Below are positions 1-10,238 of a stretch of DNA of 64,000 nucleotides, one piece after another. Made by a program: the position numbers and the translations under genes. Where the stretch lies: NCBI RefSeq assembly GCF_014154935.1, contig NZ_JACEHH010000008.1:1-64000 (forward strand), in the 5' to 3' direction. The notes under the pieces are model-generated. The model saw only the letters and a list, made by a program, of their open reading frames with translations, was not told where the DNA came from and ran no database searches. The number at the start of each line of letters is the position of its first letter. Position 1 is the first letter of the stretch. This DNA comes from Stieleria mannarensis (GTDB lineage Bacteria > Planctomycetota > Planctomycetia > Pirellulales > Pirellulaceae).

Positions 1-23
1 GTCGCAGGTCACGATCCACAGCG

Positions 24-40
24 CACTCCGGCGTCGGCCA
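24..40 (-). repeat. Partial copy of short palindromic repeat (family A)
   Basis: Read on the minus strand this gives GGCCGACGCCGGAGTG. It matches the start of the copies at 4838-4859 and 10887-10908. It lies just downstream of the STAND NTPase gene, in the opposite orientation to the copy upstream of that gene. Function unknown. Confidence 0.5.
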
Positions 41-91
41 CCGGAGCAAGCTCGGCGATGGGCGTAAGCAAAGATCGGGTGAACTTGAAAC

Positions 92-3000
92 CTAACGCTC
101 TAGTCTCGAAAGTTCGTCTGATATCCCCATGTAGCCAACGCGTTCCATCTCATCGATCAAGTCTAGGCATCGCACTTTCATGGTTTCACTCAGCGTTTGT
201 TCATACTGCCGGACGACAAGTTTAGAGATAGAGCGCGCAATCATGGACCCGTGGTAAGCGATATGCGTACCTTCCTCACCAAGAAAGCTGAGCACCCTTT
301 CCGCCGCAGCGCACGTCACTTCGGGCAACTCAACTGATGACTGCTCCATCGACCTTAAGAGAGACTCAGGGTCAGTTTCAAAGCTCTTGGATGCAATAAA
401 TGCAAACAAGTTGGATTCGTGCTCACGAAGAAAGTCCCCTGACAATCCGCTGAACGCCATGCCCACTCGCTTCCGGACTTCTTCAGATGAGTCGTCATAG
501 AATGCCACGAGCGACAGTTGACACTTTTCGCCGACATGCTCGTTGTCGATGTTGTGAGCGTAGACTGACGCAAGCTTTCTTCGCATGTCATCGGTCCCTG
601 TTCGAGCTTCATTCAGAAGTGTCCCAGTATCGATTTCGGATAGGTCCGCATGAGCGAGTACGACCGCTGCATTCTTGACTGATTTCGATAGGTCTGAGCG
701 GAACGCTTCTTCAACAAGAGGAAGAATCTGGTCTGGATTTTTGCGAACAGCATAGTTGCAAAAGTTTTTCCATGTGTGTGCCGAAGCAATTTCCGGACTT
801 CCATGGCACGCAGACGTGAACAGTTCAATGGCGTCTTGGCTATCAAAGTTGAGTACTGGAAGGGCACCATCGATCGCCGCAGCACGAACTGCCATCGATA
901 CGTCACTAATCAACGCGGCAAGCGTGGGACGCAAAGTGTCATAGCGAGTTTCATCAGCAAACAAGAGATGCGAGACAGATTCCGCGGCTTGGCCACGAAC
1001 AGAGTTGATCGCTAACCCGATCAACGATTTATCACCAAAATCTGCACCTGAGTCGGACGACAACGGACTGGGATCGTTCAGTGCATAGTAGCTCAGTAGG
1101 TCCAGAGTACTTCTTGAGAATGCTCGTTTCGCAAAGACACCGATAGTTGTCACGATCGCCGAACCGCAGGGTCTTTCGGGCAACCGGTGAATTCTTTCAA
1201 GCGTCTGCTCAAGAAGATCAAGAGGGAAGCGTTGCTGCTGTAGTGCCTGGATCTCCCGATCTTCCTCTTTAACGTTACAGAAACGATTTGAAAGCCCGTG
1301 AAGTATCTCAGTGAAGAAATCAGGATGAACGTCGTCTTGCATCTCTATCGCGAGTTCGGCAAACCTAACGCGATCCCTCTGTGTCGCTTCTCGAAGTTGT
1401 TTTCCTAGAGAATGTGAGCCGGGGTACTTCCTCATCGCCGAAATCCAATTCTCGTCACTCAACAGCGAAGTCTTCTCATCTGGAATCGACGACTTCTCAG
1501 TTGACCAACCATACGAATCGATCGACGACGTTGACTGCTTGGGAAGGTCGGGGAATTTCCGTTCAAGTGTTTCGATCCTCATCTTGGTCGCTTCCGTAGT
1601 TCTCCCTGCATCAAGGCATCGAAGCAGGTAGAGCTCATCTCGTCCTCGGATCTGAGGCGTACGTCGCTCATAAGCGTCGCAATAACCATTGATGAACGAC
1701 TCAATCGCAATGAGGTTCTCGTCGCTGCAATGCGGAGAGATAGCTGCTAGGGCCATGCAACTGATGCGACCTCCCAAACCAACGTTGAGACGAACCTCGT
1801 TCCGCAATATGTAATCAGCGCACTCATCGGCGAATTCGCCAGGATTCTCGGTCCATGCATTCAGGAGCAGGTAAGCGAACGTACCGCTGTTTTCCTCCGG
1901 CATGTCGGCGGTTATTTCACGCAGTAGCTCCGGCTTCTCCTTTGCGAGATGCCGGAGGGAAGAAGCCAATTGATGCAGCGTGACGTCGTCAATGTCGAAA
2001 TAGTCTGTTCGACCAGTGATATATGGCCACGCACGGTCTCGCCCATCTCTTCCGGTCGCGTCCAGCGAGTGATGTACGACATCGCGAACAATTGGCAGCA
2101 TCCGTTGGGCAAAGTAGGTCTGATCATCTTGGCCAGCTTTGGCGATGATCTTTGTACCGCTGTGAGAATGGTTGAGCTTGCACCGATCCATAAACTTGAC
2201 GGATTTGCCGTCATTGCACTCTGCTGCAGTTTTCTCGAACCAGGTCGCTAGCACATCGATCAAGAATCGTGGTGACTCCTTTTCAGCATTGTGATGCTGA
2301 GTCCAGAAATCGCTGTCGCCTGAGATTGGACTTTGGTAGTCGTCGTATGAACCATCACGAATCATTGTCAGGTAGAGGTCAATCATCGCTTTGCTTTTGT
2401 GAGCAATGCCCCATGACATGATTCGCTGAAGTCGCTTCGTCCAGTCTCCACCTTGCCCTACATAGGACTTGATCAATCCTGCGATCTGCTCCGACCGTTC
2501 GTTGTGAAGATCGCTCGCCTCCAAAATCCAGATCGCCGCGTTAATCCAAATCGTCTCAGGCGATGCGAGCCACTTCTTCAAGTAGCCATGTTCGTTCAAT
2601 ATGTCGAACCAGCCAACGTGATCTCGGCATGCGACGGATACGTAACGCGACAGCTCCGTCTCCAAAAAGTACGGCTCGATAATTTCCCACTCATCGAGTT
2701 GGGGATCGGCTATTTGCCCCAATGTTGAAGCCACCATTCGCTTGATGTGGAATCGAACTTTTTCGCTTTCCATCAACTCCTTTAAGTCATCGAGGTAGCG
2801 TCGCCAATCAGAACCACGCCGAAATGCAAGTATCTGTCTTACTTGCGACCTGCGAAACAAATGTTGCTCAGAGGATTCGAGCAGGCTAACAATGCTGTCT
2901 CGTGAGCGGCAAAAATGGCGTGCGAATGCATAATCGAAAAACGACTCATGGAAAAACCGCAAGCTCTCGCCAGATCGAACCAATACATGTTCCGAAACCA

Positions 3001-4594
3001 TCGCCTTCACGTCGTCACTGAACTGGTCAATGCCAACGCTCGGCGCAAATAGTAGCTGGTCCTCGCTCATGCGACGTGTCAGGTACTCTATCACCTCGTC
3101 CCATGCTGCCTCGCGGCCAAGGCGTTCCTTCAGCTTGAATCGCTTGCGATCCCAGAATCCGTTACAGAGATCCAGGCTCGTCGAGAAAGGCTTGAATGGG
3201 TCTCCTTCGAGGAACAGAAGCAAATGAAACGGACAAGACAGAATCTCGTACTGTTTATCACTAAGGCCGATTTTTCCGTGCCCGGCCAAGGTGATCGATT
3301 CGGTAATTTGCTCGCGGGATAATTTCTCGATGGTGACCTGCTGAAACCCGCTCAACTTATTCGCAAGGCCACGAAGTCTCGGGTCATGCTCAAGGTCAAA
3401 ATCACGGCATGCGAGCAAGAGACGCATGTTTGGGTAGTTGGCGACCTCGTCCAGCAACCGCTGGAACACATCCCACATCGAAGAATGTCGCCCTGAGATT
3501 AGGCTCATCGCGTCCAGCTGATCGACAACCAATACGCAAGCTTCGCCGTCCGCAATACCAGCGAGTACACGTGCTGGTGAAGCGGGCAGGTCGAGCTGTT
3601 TTCCGATCTGCAAGGTCGTCTGGCACGGTTGGAAGTTGTCCATCCGAATGCAAAGGAATTCAACCTCTTGCGCAACCAAACCTGAGAGCACCTGCGCTAT
3701 CACACAACTTTTTCCATATCCCGCCGGAGCTTTGACCAAGACCCCTCGGCACTCGGAGTCTAAGAGGTGCCCCTGGACGACTTCAGTCTCACTACGAGTG
3801 ATTCCGCCATTGATTAGCTCGGCTTCCGCGACGCTTCGGTACGCCTCATTTGTCGATTCTTGGAGATCTCGAATCCCCTTGTTGTTCTTCCAATCGCGGA
3901 CACCATACCCAAGCGATCTAACGTGATCGCGGACATCGGCGGTCTTAAGCTTGCGTCCGAGATTAAGGATTGCATACTCAGCGAGATCACGCCGGAGATC
4001 GGCTGGAGTGATCGCAGCCTGGGCTGGAAGTTGAAAATACTCCTCAATCCGTTGGTCAACCGACCGTATCAAATCATCGTGACCACGCGGAATCTCCTCG
4101 ATTGCCTTCAAAATCGAAAGACAATCATCCTCATCGCCATGGGTGAGGTTACGGGTCAAGATAGTGAACTGATTCGACAGGGATTTAGATAGCGCCGACC
4201 GAAACTCGGGAACGTCCTTAGCGTTACGTGCGCGATCAACCAATTCCCTTAGATAATTCGCACCGGTCGCGGAAATAAACTTGAGTCGCGCCGAGGGATG
4301 CCGGATAAGCTTTTCCGCGAGATCACCAAGAATGCTGCGTCCTGTCGATGGAGCTGGCCGAGTTAAGGCAGCGATGGACCATTCCGACGATTGTGTCTGA
4401 CGCTTAAGCGAATGGAATTCAATGATTCCCGATTCGGTTTTCGCCTGAAATTCGACGCCGGCTGAATCTTCGCCAAAAGACTCGATCTCCATCTCGCAGT
4501 AGCGACCGCGATGCAAATTGATCAAAGCATCAACAGTCCACACCGACTCGTAGTGGTTGCCGATCTTGTCCGCTTCGCCTCCGCCCCTTGGCAT
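92..4594 (-). CDS. STAND-type NTPase with N-terminal nuclease-like domain; putative defence ATPase
   Basis: Protein of 1500 aa. I start at the first ATG of the frame (4594), preceded by AGGA; upstream only a TTG at 4657 is available. Residues 1-130 resemble the N-terminal domain found on many NACHT/STAND proteins and on Cap4/DUF4297-like nucleases: a conserved GGGEADKIGNHYE opening, then GVEF (E48) and HSLKRQ (K64), which could form a PD-(D/E)XK-type E...xK site (inference). A P-loop APAGYGKS is at residues 289-296 and a Walker B VLVVDQLD at 354-361. The remaining ~1000 residues are helical and HEAT-like, the usual place of a target sensor in STAND proteins. The family logic (sensor triggers oligomerisation and effector) suggests anti-phage immunity. 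The next gene upstream is also defence-like. I do not recognise a named system. The NTPase is certain; the nuclease activity is not. Confidence 0.85.
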   Translation of the reverse strand: MPRGGGEADKIGNHYESVWTVDALINLHRGRYCEMEIESFGEDSAGVEFQAKTESGIIEFHSLKRQTQSSEWSIAALTRPAPSTGRSILGDLAEKLIRHPSARLKFISATGANYLRELVDRARNAKDVPEFRSALSKSLSNQFTILTRNLTHGDEDDCLSILKAIEEIPRGHDDLIRSVDQRIEEYFQLPAQAAITPADLRRDLAEYAILNLGRKLKTADVRDHVRSLGYGVRDWKNNKGIRDLQESTNEAYRSVAEAELINGGITRSETEVVQGHLLDSECRGVLVKAPAGYGKSCVIAQVLSGLVAQEVEFLCIRMDNFQPCQTTLQIGKQLDLPASPARVLAGIADGEACVLVVDQLDAMSLISGRHSSMWDVFQRLLDEVANYPNMRLLLACRDFDLEHDPRLRGLANKLSGFQQVTIEKLSREQITESITLAGHGKIGLSDKQYEILSCPFHLLLFLEGDPFKPFSTSLDLCNGFWDRKRFKLKERLGREAAWDEVIEYLTRRMSEDQLLFAPSVGIDQFSDDVKAMVSEHVLVRSGESLRFFHESFFDYAFARHFCRSRDSIVSLLESSEQHLFRRSQVRQILAFRRGSDWRRYLDDLKELMESEKVRFHIKRMVASTLGQIADPQLDEWEIIEPYFLETELSRYVSVACRDHVGWFDILNEHGYLKKWLASPETIWINAAIWILEASDLHNERSEQIAGLIKSYVGQGGDWTKRLQRIMSWGIAHKSKAMIDLYLTMIRDGSYDDYQSPISGDSDFWTQHHNAEKESPRFLIDVLATWFEKTAAECNDGKSVKFMDRCKLNHSHSGTKIIAKAGQDDQTYFAQRMLPIVRDVVHHSLDATGRDGRDRAWPYITGRTDYFDIDDVTLHQLASSLRHLAKEKPELLREITADMPEENSGTFAYLLLNAWTENPGEFADECADYILRNEVRLNVGLGGRISCMALAAISPHCSDENLIAIESFINGYCDAYERRTPQIRGRDELYLLRCLDAGRTTEATKMRIETLERKFPDLPKQSTSSIDSYGWSTEKSSIPDEKTSLLSDENWISAMRKYPGSHSLGKQLREATQRDRVRFAELAIEMQDDVHPDFFTEILHGLSNRFCNVKEEDREIQALQQQRFPLDLLEQTLERIHRLPERPCGSAIVTTIGVFAKRAFSRSTLDLLSYYALNDPSPLSSDSGADFGDKSLIGLAINSVRGQAAESVSHLLFADETRYDTLRPTLAALISDVSMAVRAAAIDGALPVLNFDSQDAIELFTSACHGSPEIASAHTWKNFCNYAVRKNPDQILPLVEEAFRSDLSKSVKNAAVVLAHADLSEIDTGTLLNEARTGTDDMRRKLASVYAHNIDNEHVGEKCQLSLVAFYDDSSEEVRKRVGMAFSGLSGDFLREHESNLFAFIASKSFETDPESLLRSMEQSSVELPEVTCAAAERVLSFLGEEGTHIAYHGSMIARSISKLVVRQYEQTLSETMKVRCLDLIDEMERVGYMGISDELSRLER

Positions 4595-5152
4595 ATCGAT
4601 CCTGATTGAGCTGCGGACGCCTCGCACGTCCTCATTAAAGAAACTGAGCAGCAACAACGACCGTCAGAGCAATACCGTGCATATTACCGCAAGAAGGGAT
4701 TCGACGCCAACTGGAGCAACCGCTCAACCTTAACTCGGTGGTGGAGTTGCACCAGCTTAATGAACCGGAGCTGATTTCGTCGAAAGTTTGATCTGAAGCC
4801 GCCCAGCAACTTTCTCGCCAACCCTCCGCGCTCCGGAGGCCGACGCCGGAGTGTCGTTTCAACTGGCTCTTTGACGTTCGCTTTTTCAGCCCAAGTCTTG
4901 CTCCTCGTCGCGTCTTTCGTTGCGGCGGTGGAGCTATTTAAAGCATGGCAAGTGATTTAACGACTGCCAGCTGCCCACACTTTGGAAGAGACCTACGAAC
5001 CGAAATAGTGGCGATTGCCGGTCGTTGATGCCACCGCCCCAACCGCTCTCTATCATTCTGCCCCGTATGATTCTGCCTGCCACCGTTGCGTGGATGATTG
5101 GTCGCGTGTGCATAGCTTGGGAAGTACCGATCATCGCAGCGGGCAAGGGCTA
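4595..5152. other. Non-coding gap between the two large defence-like genes
   Basis: About 560 bases with no convincing gene. It carries one copy of repeat family A at 4838-4859. On the plus strand, 4690-4791 reads as an open C-terminal-like tail (ending ELISSKV and a stop) with no start, possibly the remnant of a decayed gene; this is weak. The upstream region and promoter of the STAND gene must lie in the first part of this gap. Confidence 0.4.
4838..4859 (+). repeat. Short palindromic repeat (family A)
   Basis: Contains GACGCCGGAGTGTC, a 5-bp stem with a CGGA loop (one G-T pair), followed by GTTT. The copy at 10887-10908 has GACACCGGAGTGTC, so the only difference keeps the stem paired. Same orientation as that copy. 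Confidence 0.55.
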
Positions 5153-8100
5153 TCAAACTCCGCTGGGGATCGCTGAGCCGGAGGCGACGAAGAGGCTGCC
5201 GTCTCGGTTTTCGAGGGCGTGCATTTCGACGAGACGTTTGATCTGCTCTCGGACGTGAGCCTGCAGAGATTTGCTGTTGCTGATTCCCAGCAGCTTTGCC
5301 ACCGACGACGCAGTTTGATCTTCGTGAGTGCCGATCTGGTGTTCGACAACCGCAAAGATGGCTCCGCGCAGTTCCTCCGGAGGAATGAAATCGACGTTGC
5401 GAAGTTTTGCGTTGTCGAGATGCTTGCGATAGCGGACGGGAAACTGCTGTTGGCCGGCGGTGTAGACGAAGGCATCACGCTGGTCCACCATGCCCGCTTC
5501 TTGCAGTGCGTTGACGGAATCGGCAATGCGTGACTTCAGCGACGATACAAGACGCCCCTGACCGCAAATCCGAATCATTCGACGCCCGATTTCGTCGAGG
5601 TGGATGGGGGATTCAATTTCGATGATCTGCCTCGCCAGGCCGGTGAGCACCGCATCCGAAAGCTCCGCAGGACCGCCGTCGAAATGCTGATTCGGCATGC
5701 GCGTTTCCCTGTAATCCTCTCCTTTCAATTCCCGTGCTGTCGTCGCCTCGGGAAGCTCCTCTCGGCAAATCGGCGGATGCTCGGTAGCGTTCGGGGTAGT
5801 GGGCGGCGCTACTGAGCGGCCTGCCCCGTCGCTGTCCTCGGCGTCCTTTTGCTTCCAATGTCGCTTCGCGTCCTCGAGCGCGTCGAGTGTCTTTTCGATT
5901 TGCTCCTCGGGACGCTGGAACCAATCGGTGCTCCAAATCCGGTGGATGATCCAGCCACGCGCCTCCAGAACTTGTTGCCGAATCCGATCGCGGTCACGCA
6001 CCCATCTCGCGCTATGGTATTGCGCGCCGTCACATTCGATACCCAACAGGTAACGGCCTCGCCGTTCTGGGTCTCGGATCGCCAGGTCAATGAAAAACCC
6101 TCCGACGCCGATCTGGTGATCGACCTCAAGCCCACGGTTGCGGAGTGCTTTTGCGACCTGTTCCTCAAAAATACTATCCGCTCCGCCGTGGGACTGAGTC
6201 GCATCCAGCCGCCCGTGTTCGGCGTAGTTCAAAAACATCTTCAAGGCGGCGACGCCTTCACTCTGGGTATGCGCAAGGTCGATATCGTCGGCCTTCAACG
6301 ACGTGAACACCTCACAGGCCGACGCGGCGCGGCTGATCAAGACGTTCAGCCGGCGCTCGCCACCCTTGCGGTTGAGCGGGCCGAAACTGTGTGCGAAGTA
6401 GCCATCCTTGTCTTTCCCGTAACCGATCGAGATAAAAATCACGTCCCGTTGGTCCCCCTGTACATTTTCCAAGCTTTTCACGAAGAATGGCTCGGCACCG
6501 CCGCTGTTAAAAAACTCTTCGACGGAGGCATCTTCTTTTCGGCGCAGCTCGATCTCGTTCCGAATTGCGTCACGTTGGGCGGCGCTGAAGGTCGCGACAC
6601 CGAGCGAAAGATGTGGTCGCTGACGAGCATGCTGGATGACCGCCTCGGCAACCGCGATCGCTTCGTTGCGATTTGCGCGTGATCCACCCCGGTCGTAGCA
6701 CCCATCTGCGATGTACCGAAGCTTTAACCCAAGCTCTCCACCGCTGAGCACCGGACTTGGCACGATGAACAATCGATCGTCATAGAACTGGCGATTGCTG
6801 ACGGCGATCAACGACTCATGCCGGCTTCGGTAGTGCCAACTCAGCATGCGACTGGGCAGCCCCTGAGCCTCACAGAGTCCCAAGATGCTTTCCAGATCGC
6901 TTGCGTTGGTCACCGCATCGTCGTCGTCATCGGGCTTGTCGTCGGACATTCGGCCGAAGAAATCGGTCGGCGGAAGCTGCCGCTGGTCACCGACAACAAC
7001 GATCTGCTTGCTGCGGGCGATCGCGCCCAACGCATCGACGGGCTGAACCTGACTGGCTTCGTCGATGACCAGCAAGTCAAATTCGACTGCGCCCGGCTCC
7101 AGATACTGGGCGACCGAAAGAGGGCTCATCATGAACACGGGCTTGATCTTTTGGATGGCGTGCCCCGCTTCCTTGATCAGCCGTCGGATCGGCATGTGCC
7201 TTCGTTTTTTGTTGGTTTCCCGCATGACCACGCTGACCTGACCACCGTCCGCGGATCTGGCGGGCAGATTTTCGTGATGCTTCTTTGCAACATCGACGCG
7301 GCTTTGTGCGATGCGGTCGGTATCCAATTGGGCAAATCGGCTGCGGAGCTTTTCGTACGTGTCACCGTGAAACTCCGCCAAGTCGCGACGATCGCTCCAG
7401 GCGTCTGCAAGAATCGCGTCGCTGCGAATCAATTCCAGTTGCGCCGCCACATCGCCGGCGGCCAACGCGCCACTTTCAATCTCACCGGCCAACTCGCGCA
7501 GACCTGCCTCCCTGAGCGTTGTCACGCGAGCCATCGTCGCGAGATAGTGACTCAATTGCTCGGCGGCCCCTTGCCACTCGTCCATGCGAGCCAGCCAGTC
7601 AGCCAGGGAGGTGGTCCGTGCATCCGAGGTATTGAATGCTTTGGGAAAATCAATCTGCAGAACAGAAGCGATCTTGCTCAATTCACCATCGACCGTCTTC
7701 AGCAGTTTCGCGATTCGGTTTAGCGGCTCTGCCATTGCAGGTGCCTTCGCCGCATCCCCGGCGAGGCGACGGCCGTGCTGGGTGAGCAGTTTCGACTTCT
7801 GTCCCTCTTTGACCCAGCCCACGATCGCGTCGAGATCTTCAACCGGCGAATCGGCCCCAGACCAAACGCTCCCAAAGACCGAACGACACATCGCGTCTTC
7901 GGCATCAATCTCCTGGGCGGATTTTTGCAGTGCAAGAATGTTGTCGACCAAGCCGACGCGCTGGTCGGCGTCCTTGGGTAAATCACTGATGCATACCCCG
8001 CGCAACATCGCGAGGGCGCCGCGAAACGATGAATTGAAAATCCGAAACCAACTCTTGCCGTGCCCTGCCAGCGCAACGCGAGTCGCGGACCAATCGAGGT

Positions 8101-9961
8101 TCCAGGCGGTGTCGCTGATTCGTCCATCGAGGGACCGACGCGAATCCTGCAACGCCCGGACTTCCCCAATGAGGGCTTCTAACCTTGGGATTTCCGTCTG
8201 CCAAGACGCATGGCGGATCGCTTCCCGGTCGACCATGGCAGGACATTGCCGGACATAAGCTGCAAGCTGAGCCAGTCCTGCGGTTTCCTTGATGTTCTTC
8301 GCCGCTGGCAATTCCAAGATTTCAGCCAGGGCAACGTTTGCGGCATCAAGCTTTTCGATAGCGGCTTGAACGGTCTTCATGGTGCCAAGCAGCCTTTCGA
8401 CATTGGCTGGTGTCATCGGCTTGCACCGTGCACCGCGCCAGGGGTTCGATGCGGGTGTCCCTGATGCCAGCAACAATTGGTCTAGCTCCTTGGCGACGTG
8501 CCGGCAACGTTGGTACGTCTCTGGCGTCCATTGACTCAATTCGGCAACGCGATAGGCCGGAGCCGGCCGCCCCTGCTGGCGAAGATTCAGAAGACTTCCC
8601 ATTGCCTGGAAAGGCGAACATCCCGACTCGCCGACTTGACCGTGCAACGTCACGTCATGGTGGCGTAAACGCTGGGCCGTTTGGCGGAGCTCATCAATCG
8701 GAACGTGGTTGGCAGCGGTTGGGGCGCCCAAGTTCATCGTCGCCTTCAGATCCTCCAGAACTTCGCTTTTGCGCGCCTTGTGACTGTGCAACTCTAACGA
8801 CATCGGGCCAAGTCCGACGGCGTCCAGTCGACGTTTCACCACATCCAACGCCGCCATCTTTTCAGCGACAAACAACACCCGCTTACCGGCATGCACGGCG
8901 GCGGCGATCGCGTTGGTAATCGTTTGCGATTTCCCTGTTCCTGGCGGTCCCTGCACAACCAGATTGCGGCCGCGAACAATCTCCTCGATAACCACCGCTT
9001 GCGATGAATCTGCGTCTGTCACATGCACCACATTTGCCGGATTCACCATCTGGTCGATCGGTTCGTCGTCGCCGCAAATGGGAGGCAAGGCGCTACCGGA
9101 GGGGAATGCATCGCCGAGCAGCCCTGCGATCAGACCATTTTCGGTCAAGCCGGAACCTTCCGGCCACGCCGCCGGGGAAAGGTCCCGGAACATTAGGAAC
9201 TTGGTGAAAGAGAAGAACCACAACAGGATCTCGTTATCGAGGACCTGCCAGCCCTCGCGACCCTCGATCAGCTTGCGGATGTCGTCAAAGTAGGCCGTCG
9301 GCGTCCACTGCGGTTCATCTTGGATGCCTTCGGGAAGATCTGGCAGCCGGAGGCCGAAATCCTGTTGCAACCTTGCTTGAATTGACAGGTTGGTCACGAT
9401 CTCGTCATCGCGAAAATTCACGCGAAACTTGCTGCGCACGGAGTTTCGAGACAGCTCGACCGGGATCAATAGCAGCGGCGCGTAGCGGTCGACCGCCGAG
9501 CTTCCCGATTCACGCCATTTCAAAAACCCGCAGGCAAGGTACAGAATGCTGACGCCTTGTTCTTCTTCAGCCGTGCGGGCTTCATAGTACAGTTTCAGCA
9601 ATCGGTCATTCAGAGCGTCCTGAGAAAATGTTGTCTGCAAAAACAGATCCGTGTAACGCTCAGGAACCTCACCACCGTCACCGGAGCACTCTGCATCGTC
9701 ATCGAGTTGATCGTCGTTCGTCTCTTCAAATTCGCGGAGAAACTGCTCGCGGTCATCCTCGTCCACTTCGGGTGTGACAGGCAAGAAAGACATCGTCTTG
9801 CCTTGCCGAACCAGCAAGTCAAAGACGTTATCAGTGCGTTCGTCGTGAACCTGAACCCAGCTTTTTCGCTTTCCATCCAGCGGAGTATGAACGAGCCGAT
9901 TGCGAGCGGTCAGTTCCAATAAATCACGTCGCGTCTTTTCGATTACAGCAGCAAGATCCAA
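5153..9961 (-). CDS. DUF4011 / superfamily 1 helicase / Vsr-like nuclease / DUF3320 fusion (hhe-like anti-phage protein)
   Basis: Protein of 1602 aa. Domains in order: DUF4011 at the N-terminus (LLELTARNRL); SF1 helicase with Walker A GPPGTGKS at 338-345, DEAS box at 967-970, GDQRQLPPTDFF at 991-1002, motif IV-like SWHYRSRHE at 1041-1049 and a C-terminal helicase motif NVLISRA; a Vsr/DUF559-type endonuclease domain at about 1262-1360 with ECDG (1309-1312), RDRDR and HRIWSTDWF; then a DUF3320-like region at about 1440-1500. This architecture matches the single-gene hhe anti-phage system as I recall it. The start is a TTG preceded by GGGGGA; no ATG lies upstream in frame. All helicase and nuclease motifs look intact, so the protein is probably active. 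Its neighbour, the STAND NTPase, makes this a small defence block. Confidence 0.9.
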   Translation of the reverse strand: MDLAAVIEKTRRDLLELTARNRLVHTPLDGKRKSWVQVHDERTDNVFDLLVRQGKTMSFLPVTPEVDEDDREQFLREFEETNDDQLDDDAECSGDGGEVPERYTDLFLQTTFSQDALNDRLLKLYYEARTAEEEQGVSILYLACGFLKWRESGSSAVDRYAPLLLIPVELSRNSVRSKFRVNFRDDEIVTNLSIQARLQQDFGLRLPDLPEGIQDEPQWTPTAYFDDIRKLIEGREGWQVLDNEILLWFFSFTKFLMFRDLSPAAWPEGSGLTENGLIAGLLGDAFPSGSALPPICGDDEPIDQMVNPANVVHVTDADSSQAVVIEEIVRGRNLVVQGPPGTGKSQTITNAIAAAVHAGKRVLFVAEKMAALDVVKRRLDAVGLGPMSLELHSHKARKSEVLEDLKATMNLGAPTAANHVPIDELRQTAQRLRHHDVTLHGQVGESGCSPFQAMGSLLNLRQQGRPAPAYRVAELSQWTPETYQRCRHVAKELDQLLLASGTPASNPWRGARCKPMTPANVERLLGTMKTVQAAIEKLDAANVALAEILELPAAKNIKETAGLAQLAAYVRQCPAMVDREAIRHASWQTEIPRLEALIGEVRALQDSRRSLDGRISDTAWNLDWSATRVALAGHGKSWFRIFNSSFRGALAMLRGVCISDLPKDADQRVGLVDNILALQKSAQEIDAEDAMCRSVFGSVWSGADSPVEDLDAIVGWVKEGQKSKLLTQHGRRLAGDAAKAPAMAEPLNRIAKLLKTVDGELSKIASVLQIDFPKAFNTSDARTTSLADWLARMDEWQGAAEQLSHYLATMARVTTLREAGLRELAGEIESGALAAGDVAAQLELIRSDAILADAWSDRRDLAEFHGDTYEKLRSRFAQLDTDRIAQSRVDVAKKHHENLPARSADGGQVSVVMRETNKKRRHMPIRRLIKEAGHAIQKIKPVFMMSPLSVAQYLEPGAVEFDLLVIDEASQVQPVDALGAIARSKQIVVVGDQRQLPPTDFFGRMSDDKPDDDDDAVTNASDLESILGLCEAQGLPSRMLSWHYRSRHESLIAVSNRQFYDDRLFIVPSPVLSGGELGLKLRYIADGCYDRGGSRANRNEAIAVAEAVIQHARQRPHLSLGVATFSAAQRDAIRNEIELRRKEDASVEEFFNSGGAEPFFVKSLENVQGDQRDVIFISIGYGKDKDGYFAHSFGPLNRKGGERRLNVLISRAASACEVFTSLKADDIDLAHTQSEGVAALKMFLNYAEHGRLDATQSHGGADSIFEEQVAKALRNRGLEVDHQIGVGGFFIDLAIRDPERRGRYLLGIECDGAQYHSARWVRDRDRIRQQVLEARGWIIHRIWSTDWFQRPEEQIEKTLDALEDAKRHWKQKDAEDSDGAGRSVAPPTTPNATEHPPICREELPEATTARELKGEDYRETRMPNQHFDGGPAELSDAVLTGLARQIIEIESPIHLDEIGRRMIRICGQGRLVSSLKSRIADSVNALQEAGMVDQRDAFVYTAGQQQFPVRYRKHLDNAKLRNVDFIPPEELRGAIFAVVEHQIGTHEDQTASSVAKLLGISNSKSLQAHVREQIKRLVEMHALENRDGSLFVASGSAIPSGV

Positions 9962-10238
9962 GATCCGGTTCCCCCATTGTCAAGTTCGTCGCACCGAAGA
10001 ACATACGATCAAACCTCCCCCTCTGAGTGTCGGGGTGGTTGGAGGCCCGATCAAAGGTATCGAAAAAGTATCGAATACAACGGCTTAACAGCGCCGCTGC
10101 ATCCTTCTGGCTACGAAAGGCAGGCCAGAATGGCTAGGCCCATCCTTTCACTGTCGTGGCAATTGAGATTTGAAGTGCCCGGGCTATCTCGATATTGGCT
10201 CTCTTCCCGACCTACTCGAGCTCATTCCGAAACCATCC

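Noticed and set aside
4690-4791. C-terminal-like peptide (…ELISSKV, stop) on the plus strand
   Set aside because: No start or upstream frame; could be a gene remnant but too short to call.
4838-4859. Repeat family A as an integron attC site
   Set aside because: No GTTRRRY core pair, no integrase, and too short.
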